Notes under the pieces: model-generated | Told to the model about the DNA's origin: nothing | Databases searched by the model: none | What the model saw: the letters and a program-made list of their open reading frames with translations, nothing else | Shown here: positions 40,591 to 53,200 of the stretch, piece after piece | How positions within the stretch are numbered: position 1 is the stretch's first letter | How the letters are laid out: the number at the start of each line of letters is the position of its first letter | DNA from: Seminavis robusta | Taxonomy: Eukaryota; Bacillariophyta; Bacillariophyceae; Naviculales; Naviculaceae | DNA length: 64,000 bases | Assembly (NCBI GenBank): GCA_903772945.1 | Contig: CAICTM010000316.1 | Coordinates: 1 to 64,000 of the forward strand | Direction: 5' to 3' | Program-made: the position numbers and the translations under genes

Positions 40591-41235
40591 CAACAAACTT
40601 TTCGGCTCGCCAAGAACAAGGTCGACGGGATGTCTGCTTCTAAACGATTGGGAGATTGTGAATGGACAAAAATGGCAAAGGCGGGTGCCTCGAACGACGT
40701 GTCGATCTTCCGTGGGAACGGTACTCAAAGGTTTAAAAGTGGCGGGGCGCGAAAAAGAATGAATGAGGGCAACCCACCATCACAACAAAACAACAAGCAA
40801 GGCAAAAGCGCTCTCCATAACAACCAACATACTATAGTAGTGCTCATGATAAGCAACAATCGATCCGGCAATGACTGTCACTCTGGTTAAAGAAATATAG
40901 TTGGAACTCTTTTAGGTGGAGAAGTAGTGAAAGCCTGACAATCAACGAAAGAGATAGAAGCACGACAACTGCTTCATTCGGTACACCATCCAAGGACCTG
41001 GTACGGTACCGAAAACACTCGGAACCTACCAACAAGGCCAGCAGAATTATAATCTGCAATAGCTAGAGCCAACCAAGTGAGGAGGAAGAAGAGAATATCA
41101 AGAAAGAAGAGAATTTGTCAAGAGAGCAAACGCTCTAGCTCGGAAAATCTGAGGTTCATTTATTTTTACCTGATTTGAGCCGAATTCTTACTATATAGTG
41201 CTCAACTACTGAACTACTCATCAAACTATCCAACA
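40591..41235. promoter_or_regulatory. Divergent promoter region between VDE-related gene and coiled-coil giant
   Basis: 645 bases separate two start codons that face away from each other, so promoters for both genes must lie here or overlap. I recognise no specific element and no gene. Confidence 0.4.
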
Positions 41236-44200
41236 ATGAGTTTCTTCTTTGGTGGACGTCGTTCTCCTCTAGGACCTCCACCCGATCCGGAGGCTTCCTC
41301 TTCCGACTCTTCTTCTGGATCGTCTTACTCCAGTCGCAGCAGCCGTTCCAGGAGCAGTTACAATTCTGCCAGTCAGAGGCAAGATCCACCTCAAGCTTCG
41401 ACTGCGGCTCCTTCGGCCCAAGAATTGGAGGAAATTCGACAACTCTACATGGTGGGCACTCAAATTTCCGTACTCGAAGCCATGTATGATCCAGCCAGTG
41501 TGCGGGCCGTAGTAGACGCTGTGGAGCAAGAACGAAGCGGCAGTAGCAGGGCAGCCGCTGCCACCCAGGATGATGATAGTGGATCCAAATCAAAAAGCAC
41601 ACACAGCGGTGCCCCCAGAGATGACGACCAAGGATCCAGGGGTACCCGTGGTAGCAAGGCATCTGGGGGGACACGTGGTAGTGGCAGCAGAGGAGTAGAG
41701 GAAGGATCCAGAGGAACAGCTGGCAGTAGGGGAACACGTGCTAGTGGCAGCCAGCAGGGATCCAGAGGAACTCAAACTGGAAGCAAAGGATCAAGGGGAG
41801 CACACAGCGGAAGCAGAGGATCCAGACATACCCATCACGGTAGCAGAGATGACGAGTCTCGAAGGAGCAGATCAGAGTCTCGAAGGAGCAGATCAGACCA
41901 TGATGATGATGATGAAACCAGTTATGATTCTAGATCTCATGGATCCGCTTCTTCCAGTGGATCATCAGGCTCTAGTAGCTATGATTCTGAAGGCTCCTAT
42001 ACGTCCCGTCGCTCCGATGAAGGGTCTTACACGTCCCGTCGCTCCGATGGTGAAGGTTCCTACGAGAGTAGACGACGACGACGACGTGATGACAATTCGC
42101 ACAGTGCTACGGAACACTCACGACACACAGCCAGTAGTGGTCGTACCGGAGCAAGCCGTGGTCCGGACGAGAGCTTTACGGAACGACCAGGAGGGGACTT
42201 TACGGAAAGCAGTCGTACATCCACAGATCCACATCAACGACCACAACAAGGGGACGTCGTTGTTCTTGCAGACGAGAGTACTACTACTCGGACTTTGACA
42301 GATCCGCATCAGCGAACAACAACAATGGAGTCCAGTGGCTCGCACTATTCCGACACTATCAGGTCCGACACTTTGAGATCGGATCGGGGAGACTTTAGCG
42401 AGTCGCAACACACTGGAAGTACCAGAACAAAAGAAGACGACAGGGGAAGGGAGTCAGCCACCGCTGCTAGGACTGATCAACGCCGAGGGGGGCAAGGTGG
42501 ACGACAAGCACAGCAAAGGGGAGATAGCAGTCGAGCTCACAGTCATCGGCAAGGTGACGGCGATTACTCACAACAACAACAAAGCCCACGAACTACGGGT
42601 CAACGAAGCGATCACTCTTCCATCACATCACCGAGTGGGCGATCTCAAAGCACCAGTGGCAGGGGCGCGGGACGGGGGCGCGGTGACCACGATTCTTCTG
42701 GCCGTGGTGGATCCTCGTCTTCTATTAGTGCGAGGCAAGCGGGTCAGCGGTACAGCGACAATAGCTCGAGTCATTCGCAAAGTCACCGTCCTCACCCACG
42801 GGATCACTCTGGTTCTAGTCCCAGCACCTTTGCATCTCGCAGCTATACCGACCACACGCGGGGGGATCAGACGACGGAAGGGGCAGCTTCGTGGCATACA
42901 GGCAGTCCTGCCTCTGGGACTGAAGCTCACTCATCACCGTCGTGGCACACGCATAGTTCCGAATACACTGGGCACAGTCGAGGGACAGCCGAGTCTCACT
43001 CGCATTCTCATTCGCGGTCCTACACGGAGCACACACGTGGTTCGGAATATAGCACAGATCGCCCTGACCAACAGGGTTCCTCGCCCGAGTCTTACACTCC
43101 AACCGAGACACAGGGGGAATCTCCTGATGGTTCTCCGTCGACGTATGCAGATTCAGCACACGTTGGAGCTGTGGCGGGATCACCGGATGCATCGTATCGT
43201 TCACCCGCCGCCAAACCACCCTCGCCGGTACTTTCTAGAACATCCTACAGATCTTCTTTTGACAAAGAAGAGTCTATTACAAAACCTCCTTCTCCAGTTC
43301 TTTCTCGAAAATCCTCCAAGTCTACGCCCCCTGCAAAGCTTCCGGCCGAAAAACAGCCTGCTTCTTCCCACAGTGAAGAACCGCCCCCCACCGCTTCCGT
43401 CCCACCTGCGTCACCGGAAGCAGTACGCAGAGCTCCTGAGGAAAAGTCACGCGGTGTTATCAAGATTCCCTTGGATACACCGGACGATGTGTCTTCCATC
43501 ACCCATGGCAGCAGCGGTTCGCACTCAAACTCCGAGAGCTATAGTGCCCATACAAACAGCGATCTCATAGGTGACTCTATGCACCTCCAACGATGGACCG
43601 ATGCCGCTGGAAATTCCGTACACATGCGATCAGGCGATCGTCTGTCTACTCGCAGCGATTCCCAGCACACTCGATCGGATCGATTGCTGGCGCATCGCCA
43701 ACGGTCCTATGAACCAGACTCGGCACATTCACGTTCGTCCGTTACTCAACGTCTGTCGTCGCACTCACGACGCAGCGGTACCAGTGACCCCAACAGCGGC
43801 CATTCTAGAGGATCGTCCGCTGGAGTCTTAGGCTTTTTTGGATCCTTTTTGGGTCGAGGTGACGAAGCTGTCAAGAAGCAAGAAGTTGTAAGTCTGTTTG
43901 CCAACGAAGCTGAAATTCGCGCGTCCTTTGCTAGGGGTATGACTGCTGAAGAGCTTGAGGAGTACTTTGATTGGGAAGAGATTGCTCAGGTTCAAGACAA
44001 AATGGAAGAGGAAGAGGAGCTTTTGCAAGTTGCCGAGGCTATTCAAGGGGGGAACGAGGGTGGTTCGAAAGGGTCTGGCAAATTTGGCATTCCAACAGAA
44101 GTCAGTGTTGATGGGAGGGGTTCGACTAGCGGCAGTCCTTTCGGGAAAGATGACACATCAGAGTCCCGAGACAGCAGCTCCAAGCCTTCAGTGAAGCCAG

Positions 44201-47200
44201 TCAGCGAGCAAATTCTGGAGTTGTACAATTCTGGAACCACGCGGCAAAAGTTGGAAACAATATTCCACCCAAAAGAGGTGGCAGAAGCTTTAGGCAAAGG
44301 CGGCGGCGACGACGATCAGTCTAGCAGGTCATCAGATGATTCTGGTAGAGACCGCGGAGATGAAGAGAGCCACAAGGACTACGAGCTGCGGCTCATGCGT
44401 CGTCGCAAGAGGCTTTCCATGATTGTGGAAGAAATGTCAACCGACACGGAACATGACGCAAGTCGGAGAGGCTCGAACGTGGATGACAGTGAGCGACTGC
44501 TCCCAGCTTCGTCCTTCCGGTCTTCAGGTTCTGAGAGGCGTTCTCTCAAGCCCGCAGACGAGTCAGAGGAACAGTCGGGTTCTGACTCGAGTATGGGTAA
44601 CGGGAAAAAGCGGAGTAGCCGCCCCTTGGATGACAGCAGCAGCAAGAATGACGGGGATAGTCACTCCAGTCGGTCTTCTGGGGCATCAAGGGCTTCGGGA
44701 GGCTCAGATGAAGCAGAATCATTTGCTATGCTGGCAAGAAAGAAGAGGCTATCAATGATTGCCGAGGCGGACGATGATACGGACCAAGATTCCAGCAAGA
44801 GGAGAGAGACGCTCAATGCTATTGCCGAAGACCTCAGTGCATCAGGTTCTTCCGCATCAGGGAAAGGGGATACCAGGAAAGAAGGGTCTACAGAACGTCC
44901 CTCTATATCATCTCAAGAAAGTCCCGAACGGGAACCAGGTGCTCAGTCTTCCAATCCACCATCGAGTGAGATTTCTGGTCGCGATGACGAGCAGAGTGCC
45001 AGCGTCCCTTCGGTTCGACCAGTTCATGAGCAGATCTTGGAGCTGCACAATTCAGGGACAAAGCGGGCAGTTTTGGAAGCTATCTTTCACCCGGATGAAG
45101 TTGCACGAGTGCTAGATGAAAGTAGCGACCACAGTGACGACGACGAAGAAAGCCTCTCCAGCGACGGGTCATCTGGATCAGGCGGGTCGACAAGTTCATC
45201 CGGTTCGTCGAGGTCCTCGGCGTCCTTCGACGAGACCAATTCTTTTTCATCTATAACCAAGAATATGACTCTGTCGATGATTGTTGAATTAGAAGACTCT
45301 ACGGACACCGACCGCGAATCAAGTCAAAGGAAGGACAGAATGGGTGAAGCAGGGACGGATCGAGAATCAAGTCACCGAAAAGACAGAGCGGCTCTTGAAG
45401 CAATCGATGAAAGTCGGGTTCAGTCGACCGCGTCAGTGCCTCGGAGCCAGGAAGGAAAGGCAAGCAAGGCCGATGTTTCGGGAACAGTACCGCAAAGTTC
45501 GGCCGCAGGTGGTAGTGTCAAGTCCTTGAAAGAGCAAAGAAGCCGCAACGTTCCAGCTTCAAGCTCATCTGAGAAGGATGAGCGCACTCGACCCCACGAT
45601 GAGACGACTGGCCACGCGGAACCCACCGAGGAAGCAGTTGCTGGTATTCAAATACCTTCCAGCATTGGCGCTACTTCTCACGCGTCGGCAAAGGGGTCGT
45701 CGAACGTTTCTAGCCCGATGGCGGTGGCAGCTAGAGGACTTGCTGATGTTGCAAATGCCCCAATCACGCGTCAGGGAGATGACCCTAGTCATGGCGACGA
45801 TTCCGGCTCGAGCAGTGGAAGTAGCACCAAATCCGAGAATGGCAGTGATGCAGCTTCGGGCTCAGCTGGTGACAAATCAATCGAGATGGAGCTTGCATCT
45901 ATAGATGTAAGCCGCCAGTCGTCGGATGAGGACGACGATGACGATGAAGAGCGCATTGCCGAGCTCTGGAATACAGAGTCACATCGCAGCAACAGCAATT
46001 TCTTGCGAAGTAGCTTTCACGCACTTCAAAGTTCAATCGTGCAACTTCAGCCACACCGGCCCAGTCTCGCAAGGAGGCCCTCCGTTGAGGAAGCTAAGCA
46101 AGCTGCCGCAGAAATCAACCTTGAATCCGACATACGCGGACTCCTCGACGCTGGTACTAAAGTCGAAACACTTGAAACCATGTACAGCCCAACAGCTGTT
46201 CGGAAGGTTCTCTCAAAGAAGGAAGCCGAGGCGGACCTCATCAAGATGTTGGATGACTCGTCTAAGGAGATTGCTTCGGATGAGAGGGAAACCATCACTA
46301 TCAAAGAAGAATTCGATGCATTGAAGAATCGGTTGGCCGCTACGTTGTCCGAGAAAGAAAGCTTGCAAAGGGCCAATTCACTTCTTGAACAACAAAAGGA
46401 AGCACTCTTGAAAGATCAAGCCACGACACAAGAGCGATTGAAGAGGGTCATCGACGAGAACGAGCTTGTTAAAGCCGAGTGTTCATCCATGAAAAGAGAG
46501 CTCGACGAAGCTAAGAATGCAGCACAAAAGATGGCAAACATATCGAATGATATGAAGAAGATTGAAGTGGACCGTGATGAGGCTGTGTCCAGACTTGATC
46601 AAACGACTTTGGAACTTGAGCGGCTTACTGCCGAATCAAAGGAACTAGCCAAAACCAATGAAATGGCCGTGTCAGAAATGAAAGATCAGTTACTAGAGCT
46701 CCAACGAAGCAAGGATTTCACAGAGGAGCAGCTGGAGAAAGTGGTGGGGATTTTCGACAGTCTCAGAGAAGACAAGGATGCTGCTGTGCGAAGCCAACAA
46801 GATGCATTGGAACAAGTTCATGGGCTTCAGGCTGTAATAGCTGATCTTGAGGCTGCAACGTTTGCAGCAGAAGAGCAGCTTAAGGTCGTAGCAGAAGAGG
46901 GGGGGAACCAAAGCGCTGCTGACTTCGAAGAGCAACTTGCACTGTTGCAGAAGAAGTGTTCGTCATTGGAGATCGAACTGGAGAAGGCCAAGCAGGAACA
47001 AGCTGGGAAGAGTATTCCAGACCCATCTTTGGCCAGAGAACTTGAGGTTGGCAATGCCCACTCAGTGGACCATGATCCCTTGTATGGGCCAAGGGAACCA
47101 GAACCTGTAGACCCTGAAGAAAAGGGGAAAATGGGCAAGAAGAAGTTTGTCTCAAAAGATACACGCTTGAAGACTCTGGAGGCTGCTGTGGATGAGCAGG

Positions 47201-50200
47201 ACTTACAACTACAGAAAACTCTGGTGGAAATGGAAGTTTTGAACTCAGAGAAGAGGTCCTTGGAGAAGAAGCTGGAGGCTCAAGATGAAGAGTTACAGCA
47301 AATCCTCCATGAGCTGGAAACACAAGGACTGGTAAGCAGAGGCGGTCCATCACCCAGCACAGTGGCTAGAGAAGGCGACCAACCAGAAGTCTCCACTAGT
47401 AGGAGCCTTCCTAAAGCAGAGCAGAAGGACCCATCGACTTCCACTGTTGATGGAGAACAGCAGGAAGCAGTTGTGGAAAGCAGGAGCATCCCCAAGGCTT
47501 CGCAAGGCAGCAAGGATGATTCAGAAGACACCCAGACGGCTATGGCTCAACTGACGGCAGATCACCAGGTATCTAAAGATCGGTTGGAACAGCTGGAACA
47601 GGACAAAGCCAAGTTAGAATCCCAAAAGGATGCACTTGAGGCTGATTTGGAGAGCATGAAGCAGAAGGTTGCTGTGCTTGAGGATGATGTTTCCAAGTAC
47701 AGCAATGAAAGGGCCAGATACAAGGCAGAAATGGATGATCTTTTGCAGGCTAAGGATCAAAAGACTGAAGTGGATGCTGCCCTCAATCAGCAACTTGCAT
47801 TGTTGCAGGAGAAGTGTTCGTCATTGGAGATCGAACTGGAGAAGGCCAAGCAGGAACTAGCTGGGAAGAGTATTCCAGACCCATCTTTGGCCAGAGAACT
47901 TGAGGTTGGCAATGCCCACTCAGTGGACCATGATCCCTTGTATGGGCCAAGGGAACCAGAACCTGTAGACCTTGAAGAAAAGGGGAAAATGGGCAAGAAG
48001 AAGTTTGTCTCAAAAGATACACGCTTGAAGACTCTGGAGGCTGCTGTGGATGAGCAGGACTTGCAACTACAGAAAACTCTGGTGGAAATGGAAGTTTTGA
48101 ACTCAGAAAAGAGGTCCTTGGAGAAGAAGCTGGAGGCTCAAGATGAAGAGTTACAGCAAATCCTCCATGAGCTGGAAACACGAGGATTGGCAAGCAGAGG
48201 CGATCCATCACCCAGCACCGTGGCTAGAGAAGGCGACCAACCAGAAGTCTCCACTAGTAGGAGCCTTCCTAAAGCAGAGCAGAAGAAGGACCCATCGACT
48301 TCCACGGACACTGGAGAACAGAAGGAAGCAATTGTGGAAAGCAGGAGCACCCCCAAGGCTTCGCAGGGCGGCAAGGATGATTCGAAGGCTATGGCTCAAC
48401 TGACGGCAGATCACCAGGTTTCTACAGATCGGTTGGAACAGCTGGAACAGGACAAAGCCAAGTTAGAATCCCAAAAGGATGCACTTGAGACTGATTTGGA
48501 GAGTTTGAAGCAGAAGGTTGCTGTGCTTGAGGATGATGTTTCCAAGTACAGCAATGAGAGGGCCAGATACAAAGCAGAAATTGATGATCTTTTGCAGGCT
48601 AAGGATCAAGAGACTGAAGTGGCTGCCAGGCTCAATCAGCAGCTTGAGGAAGCCAAGGGGTCGATTGACACTATGGAGGCAAAGGTGAAGTCCTCAGAGG
48701 CTATGGTTGACAAGCTGAAACAAGAGGTTGTGAGCTTGGAGGAAGATGTTTCCAAGTACGGCGATGAGAGGGCCAAGAACCAGGCAAAAATTGATGAGCT
48801 CTCACAGGCCATCCATTCGGAAAGAGAGAACTCTGCAAGCTTGAATCAAAAGCTAAAGGAGGCCATGGAGCAAAGAGACAATTTGGAGGCTCAAGTGAAT
48901 TCCTCAGAGGCCATGGTAGACAACTTACGAAAACAGGTAGACAAGATAGAGGAGGAATCCACCAACTTTGGTGACGAGAGGGCCAGATACAAGGCAGAAA
49001 TTGATGATCTCTTGCAGGCGAAGGATAAGGAGAGAGAAGTGACTGCTGGCCTCAATCACCAGCTGGAGGAAGCCAAGATGGAGATTGATACCATGGAGGC
49101 TAAGGTAAAGTCCTCAGAGGCTATGGTTGACAAGCTGAAACAAGAGGTTGTGAGCTTGGAGGACGATATCACCAGGTATGGGGATGAGAGGGCGAAGAAC
49201 CAGGCAGAAATTGATGAGCTCTCACAGGCCATCCAGTCGGAAAGAGAAACCTCTGCAAGCTTGAATCAAAAGCTAGAGGAGGCCGTGGAGCAAAGAGACA
49301 ATTTGGAGGCTCAAGTGAACTCCTCAAAGGCCTTGGTAGACAACTTGCAGCAACAGGTAGCCCATGTTGCAGAGGAAACCAACAACTTTGGTGATGAAAG
49401 GTTGAGTTACCAGGCGGAAATTGATAAGCTCACCCTTGCCAACCAGCAGGAGCGAGAAGCGGTTGCCAGTCTCAATCAGCAGCTGCAAGAAACCAAGGGG
49501 GAGATTGACACCATGGAGGCTCAATTGAAGTCCTCTGAGGTTGTGGTGGATGAGCTAAAAGATCAGATTTTGACTTTGGAGGAAGATATCACCAGGTTTG
49601 GTGATGAGAGGGGGGTGTACAAGGCCGAAATTGGTAAGCTCATGCAGACCAACCAGCAGGAGAGGGAAACCTCTGCAAGCTTGAATCAGAAGCTGGAGGA
49701 GGCTATCGGGCAAGGAGACACTTTGGAGGCTCAGGTAAAGTCTTCAGAGGCCATGATGGACGATTTGCGACAACAGGTTGCCAGCATGGAGGAGGATTCC
49801 ACTAGGTATAGTGAGGAAAAGGCGAAATACCAGGACGAAATTGATGAGCTCACGCTGGCCAACCATCAGGAGAGAGAAGCATCTGCAAGCTTGAATCAGC
49901 AACTCAAGGAGGCATCAGAAAAGTTGATTCACAGCCAGGATAGAATGAACGACCTGGAATCCCAGCTTGGCGAATGGCAAGGCTTCAAGAATGATTTGGA
50001 GTCTGTTCTGAAAGTATCTGGCTCCAACATCATCAGCCTTAAAGAGAAGATTCTCCAGCTCCAATCAGATTGTGCTGATGCAGAGCAGGGCAACGAAAAG
50101 CACGCAGCAGAAATTCTTGTCTTGAAACAGGAGAAGGATGATCTAGCTTCGAAAGTTGATGTGACTTGCAGCGAGCTTTCGGCAGCCCAGGATGCTTTGG

Positions 50201-53200
50201 CTCAATTTGAGACTCAGATGAGCCAGGTGTCCAAGGAAAAGGAATCAATCTTTGCTCAAAAGGAAGCAGCATCAGTTCAAGTTGGCCGGCTAGAATCAGA
50301 GCTAAAGGATGCAACCAGTCAGATCTCAGTTCTAACTGCAGATCTTGATGGCAAGTCTAAAGATCTCCAGGAAGCACTGCTGCTGGCAGGATCCTTAAGA
50401 GAAAATATGTCAGAGAAACAGCAAAAGAAGGCCACTAACGAAGACATGCTAAGAGAAGCCAACCAAAAAGTCGCATCATTAGAGGCTGAAATTGAACAAT
50501 GTGCATCTCGTGAATCTAAAACTGCAGAGCAACTTGCTGAATGCAAGGATTGCCTTGGAGCGATGGAACACTCAAGAGATGAGGCTCTGTCCAGACTGGA
50601 CCAAATTAGTTTGGAAATTGAGGATCTCTCTGATGAGATAAAGGAGCTTGTTGCAATCAAGGAAATATTTTTGTCAGAAATGAATGATGCCAACACGAAA
50701 GTGTTAGCCCTGGAGGATGAGCTGGTGAAGCTCCAAAACAGTAAGGATTCTACAGTAGAGCAGTTAGCAAAGACTATGGAGGATTTGGACAGTCTCAGAG
50801 AAGACAAGGATGCTGCTGTGCGAAGCCAACAAGATGCATTGGAACAAGTTCATGGGCTTCAGGCTGTAATAGCTAATCTTGAGGCTGCAACGTTTGCAGC
50901 AGAAGAGCAGCTTAAGGTCGTAGCAGAAGAGGGGGGGAACCAAAGCGCTGCCGACTTCGAAGAGCAACTTGCACTGTTGCAGAAGAAGTGTTCGTCATTG
51001 GAGATCGAACTGGAGAAGGCCAAGCAGGAACAAGCTGGGAAGAGTATTCCAGACCCATCTTTGGCCAGAGAACTTGAGGTTGGCAATGCCCACTCAGTGG
51101 ACCATGATCCCTTGTATGGGCCAAGGGAACCAGAACCTCTAGACCCTGAAGAAAAGGGGAAAATGGGCAAGAAGAAGTTTGTCTCAAAAGATACACGCTT
51201 GAAGACTCTGGAGGCTGCTGTGGATGAGCAGGACTTACAACTACAGAAAACTCTGGTGGAAATGGAAGTTTTGAACTCAGAGAAGAGGTCCTTGGAGAAG
51301 AAGCTGGAGGCTCAAGATGAAGAGTTACAGCAAATCCTCCATGAGCTGGAAACACAAGGACTGGTAAGCAGAGGCGGTCCATCACCCAGCACAGTGGCTA
51401 GAGAAGGCGACCAACCGGAAGTCACCACTAGTAGGAGCCTTCCTAGAGCAGAGCAGCAGAAGGACCCATCGACTTCTGTGGACCCTGGAGAACAGCAGGA
51501 AGCAATTGTGGAAAGCAGGAGCATCCCCAAGGCTTCGCATGGCGGCAAGGATGATTCGAAGGCTATGGCTCAACTGAAGGCAGATCACCAGGTTTCTACA
51601 GATCGGTTGGAACAGCTGGAACAGGACAAAGCCAAGTTAGAATCCCAGAAGGATGCACTTGAGACTGATTTGGAGAGCATGCGGCAGAGGGTTGCTGTGC
51701 TTGAGGATGATGTTTCCAAGTACGGCGATGAGAGGGCCAAGAACCAGGCAACAGTTGATGAGCTCTCAAAGGCCATCGAGAAGGAAAGAGAAACCTCTGC
51801 AAGCTTGACTCAAAAGCTAGAGGGAGCAGGAGGGCAGGATGAACTGAGTCGAACTAAAATAGCCCGGCTTGAAGAAAAGCTTGTTCAGCAGGGCAATGTT
51901 GAAGAACGAATGGATGATATGGAGGCCCAGTTGAAATCTTCAGAGGCCCTAGTGGAAAGCTTGGAAAAGAAGTTAGGAGAACTTGAGACCATCAATGCCA
52001 AGTTTGATGATGAGAAAGCAATCTACTTGGCCGAAATTGAACAGTTTACAGAGCGTGCAGACAATGAGAAAGAAACCTCTAAAGGTCTGAGGGTGCAATT
52101 GGAAGAGGCCAAGGGTCAACTACAACAACTTCAACAGGAAAAGGAGATCTTGGAAGAGCAGCTGTCTAAACAAGAAGAACTTGTGGTGAATAAGGAGGAC
52201 CTCGAAGCCCAGCTGAGGTCTGCAGAGGCTCTCGTGAACAGCTCCCAAGAGCAGGTTTCAGGGCTGGAGCACCGCATCAACCAGATCAATGATGAAAGAA
52301 AGAGCCACCAAGACAAAGTAGATGAGCTTACGCAGTCCATCAGAGAAGAGAAGGAACTTTCCTCTGAGCTGAGGCAGCAACTGACGGAAGCTACTGAGCA
52401 AATGAGACAGATCCAGCAAGAGAGCTTGGAGTTGAAGACCAAGCTTCTGGAACGTGAGGATCTGAGAGGTGTTTGTGAAGGTTTGGAGGCTGACGTGAAA
52501 TCAAAAGAGACACATGTTTCAAAGTTGGAGCAAAGGCTTGAAGAGCTGGAGGAGGAGAGAGGTAGCTTTCAAACGAGGATGGATGATCTGATTCACTCCA
52601 AGGAAGCATCCAGTAGTTTGCAGCAACAATTGGAGGATGCAAGGCAAGATTTGAATGGGATTCAGCTGGAGAAAACCAATTTGGAAAGCCAGCTTCAAGA
52701 ACAGAAAGGTCTCCTTGCAGAGAAGGAATCCCAAGAGACTCTTGTAACCAGCTTGAGAGGAAAGGTTGCGAAGTTGGAGGAAGATGCTGGTGTGTTGGAA
52801 CATGCGCTGGAGAGCTGCAAGACAAATCTGAAGTTCATTGAGAAGGAAAGAGATGATGTGGTTAGGCAGAAAGATGGTGCCACCAACAGACTTCAGTCAC
52901 TTGTAGCTGAGGTGGCTGAAGTAAGGAATGCCAAGTTGGAATTGGAAGATGAACTTGATGCGGCTAACGGGCAACTTCAGCTCTTGCAATCAGAAAATGC
53001 CGAGATCAAATCAAGCTTCGATCTTGTAGAAAAACAGCTACAGGAAGCGAATTCCAAAAGCGATGGTTTGGCCAGTGAATTGGAAACAGCCACAAGCAAA
53101 TTATTGGCAGTCAATCAGAGACAGAATGCCCTGTTGAAAACATCAAGGGGCGAAGCAGAAGTGGAGCGCAGAAAATCACTTCGTGTGATAGAGAAACTCA

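Noticed and set aside
40591-40728. Longer N-terminus for the VDE-related protein
   Set aside because: The upstream part of the frame contains no ATG, and the first ATG at 40590 leads directly into the signal sequence and VQA-FALP motif.
42497-43570. 357-codon plus-strand frame inside the head of the coiled-coil giant
   Set aside because: It is a shifted reading of the Ser/Arg/Gly-rich low-complexity region, with no independent features.
48553-49920. CRISPR-like regular spacing of repeats
   Set aside because: The units are 210 bases, in frame, without unique spacers, and lie inside a eukaryotic coding exon.
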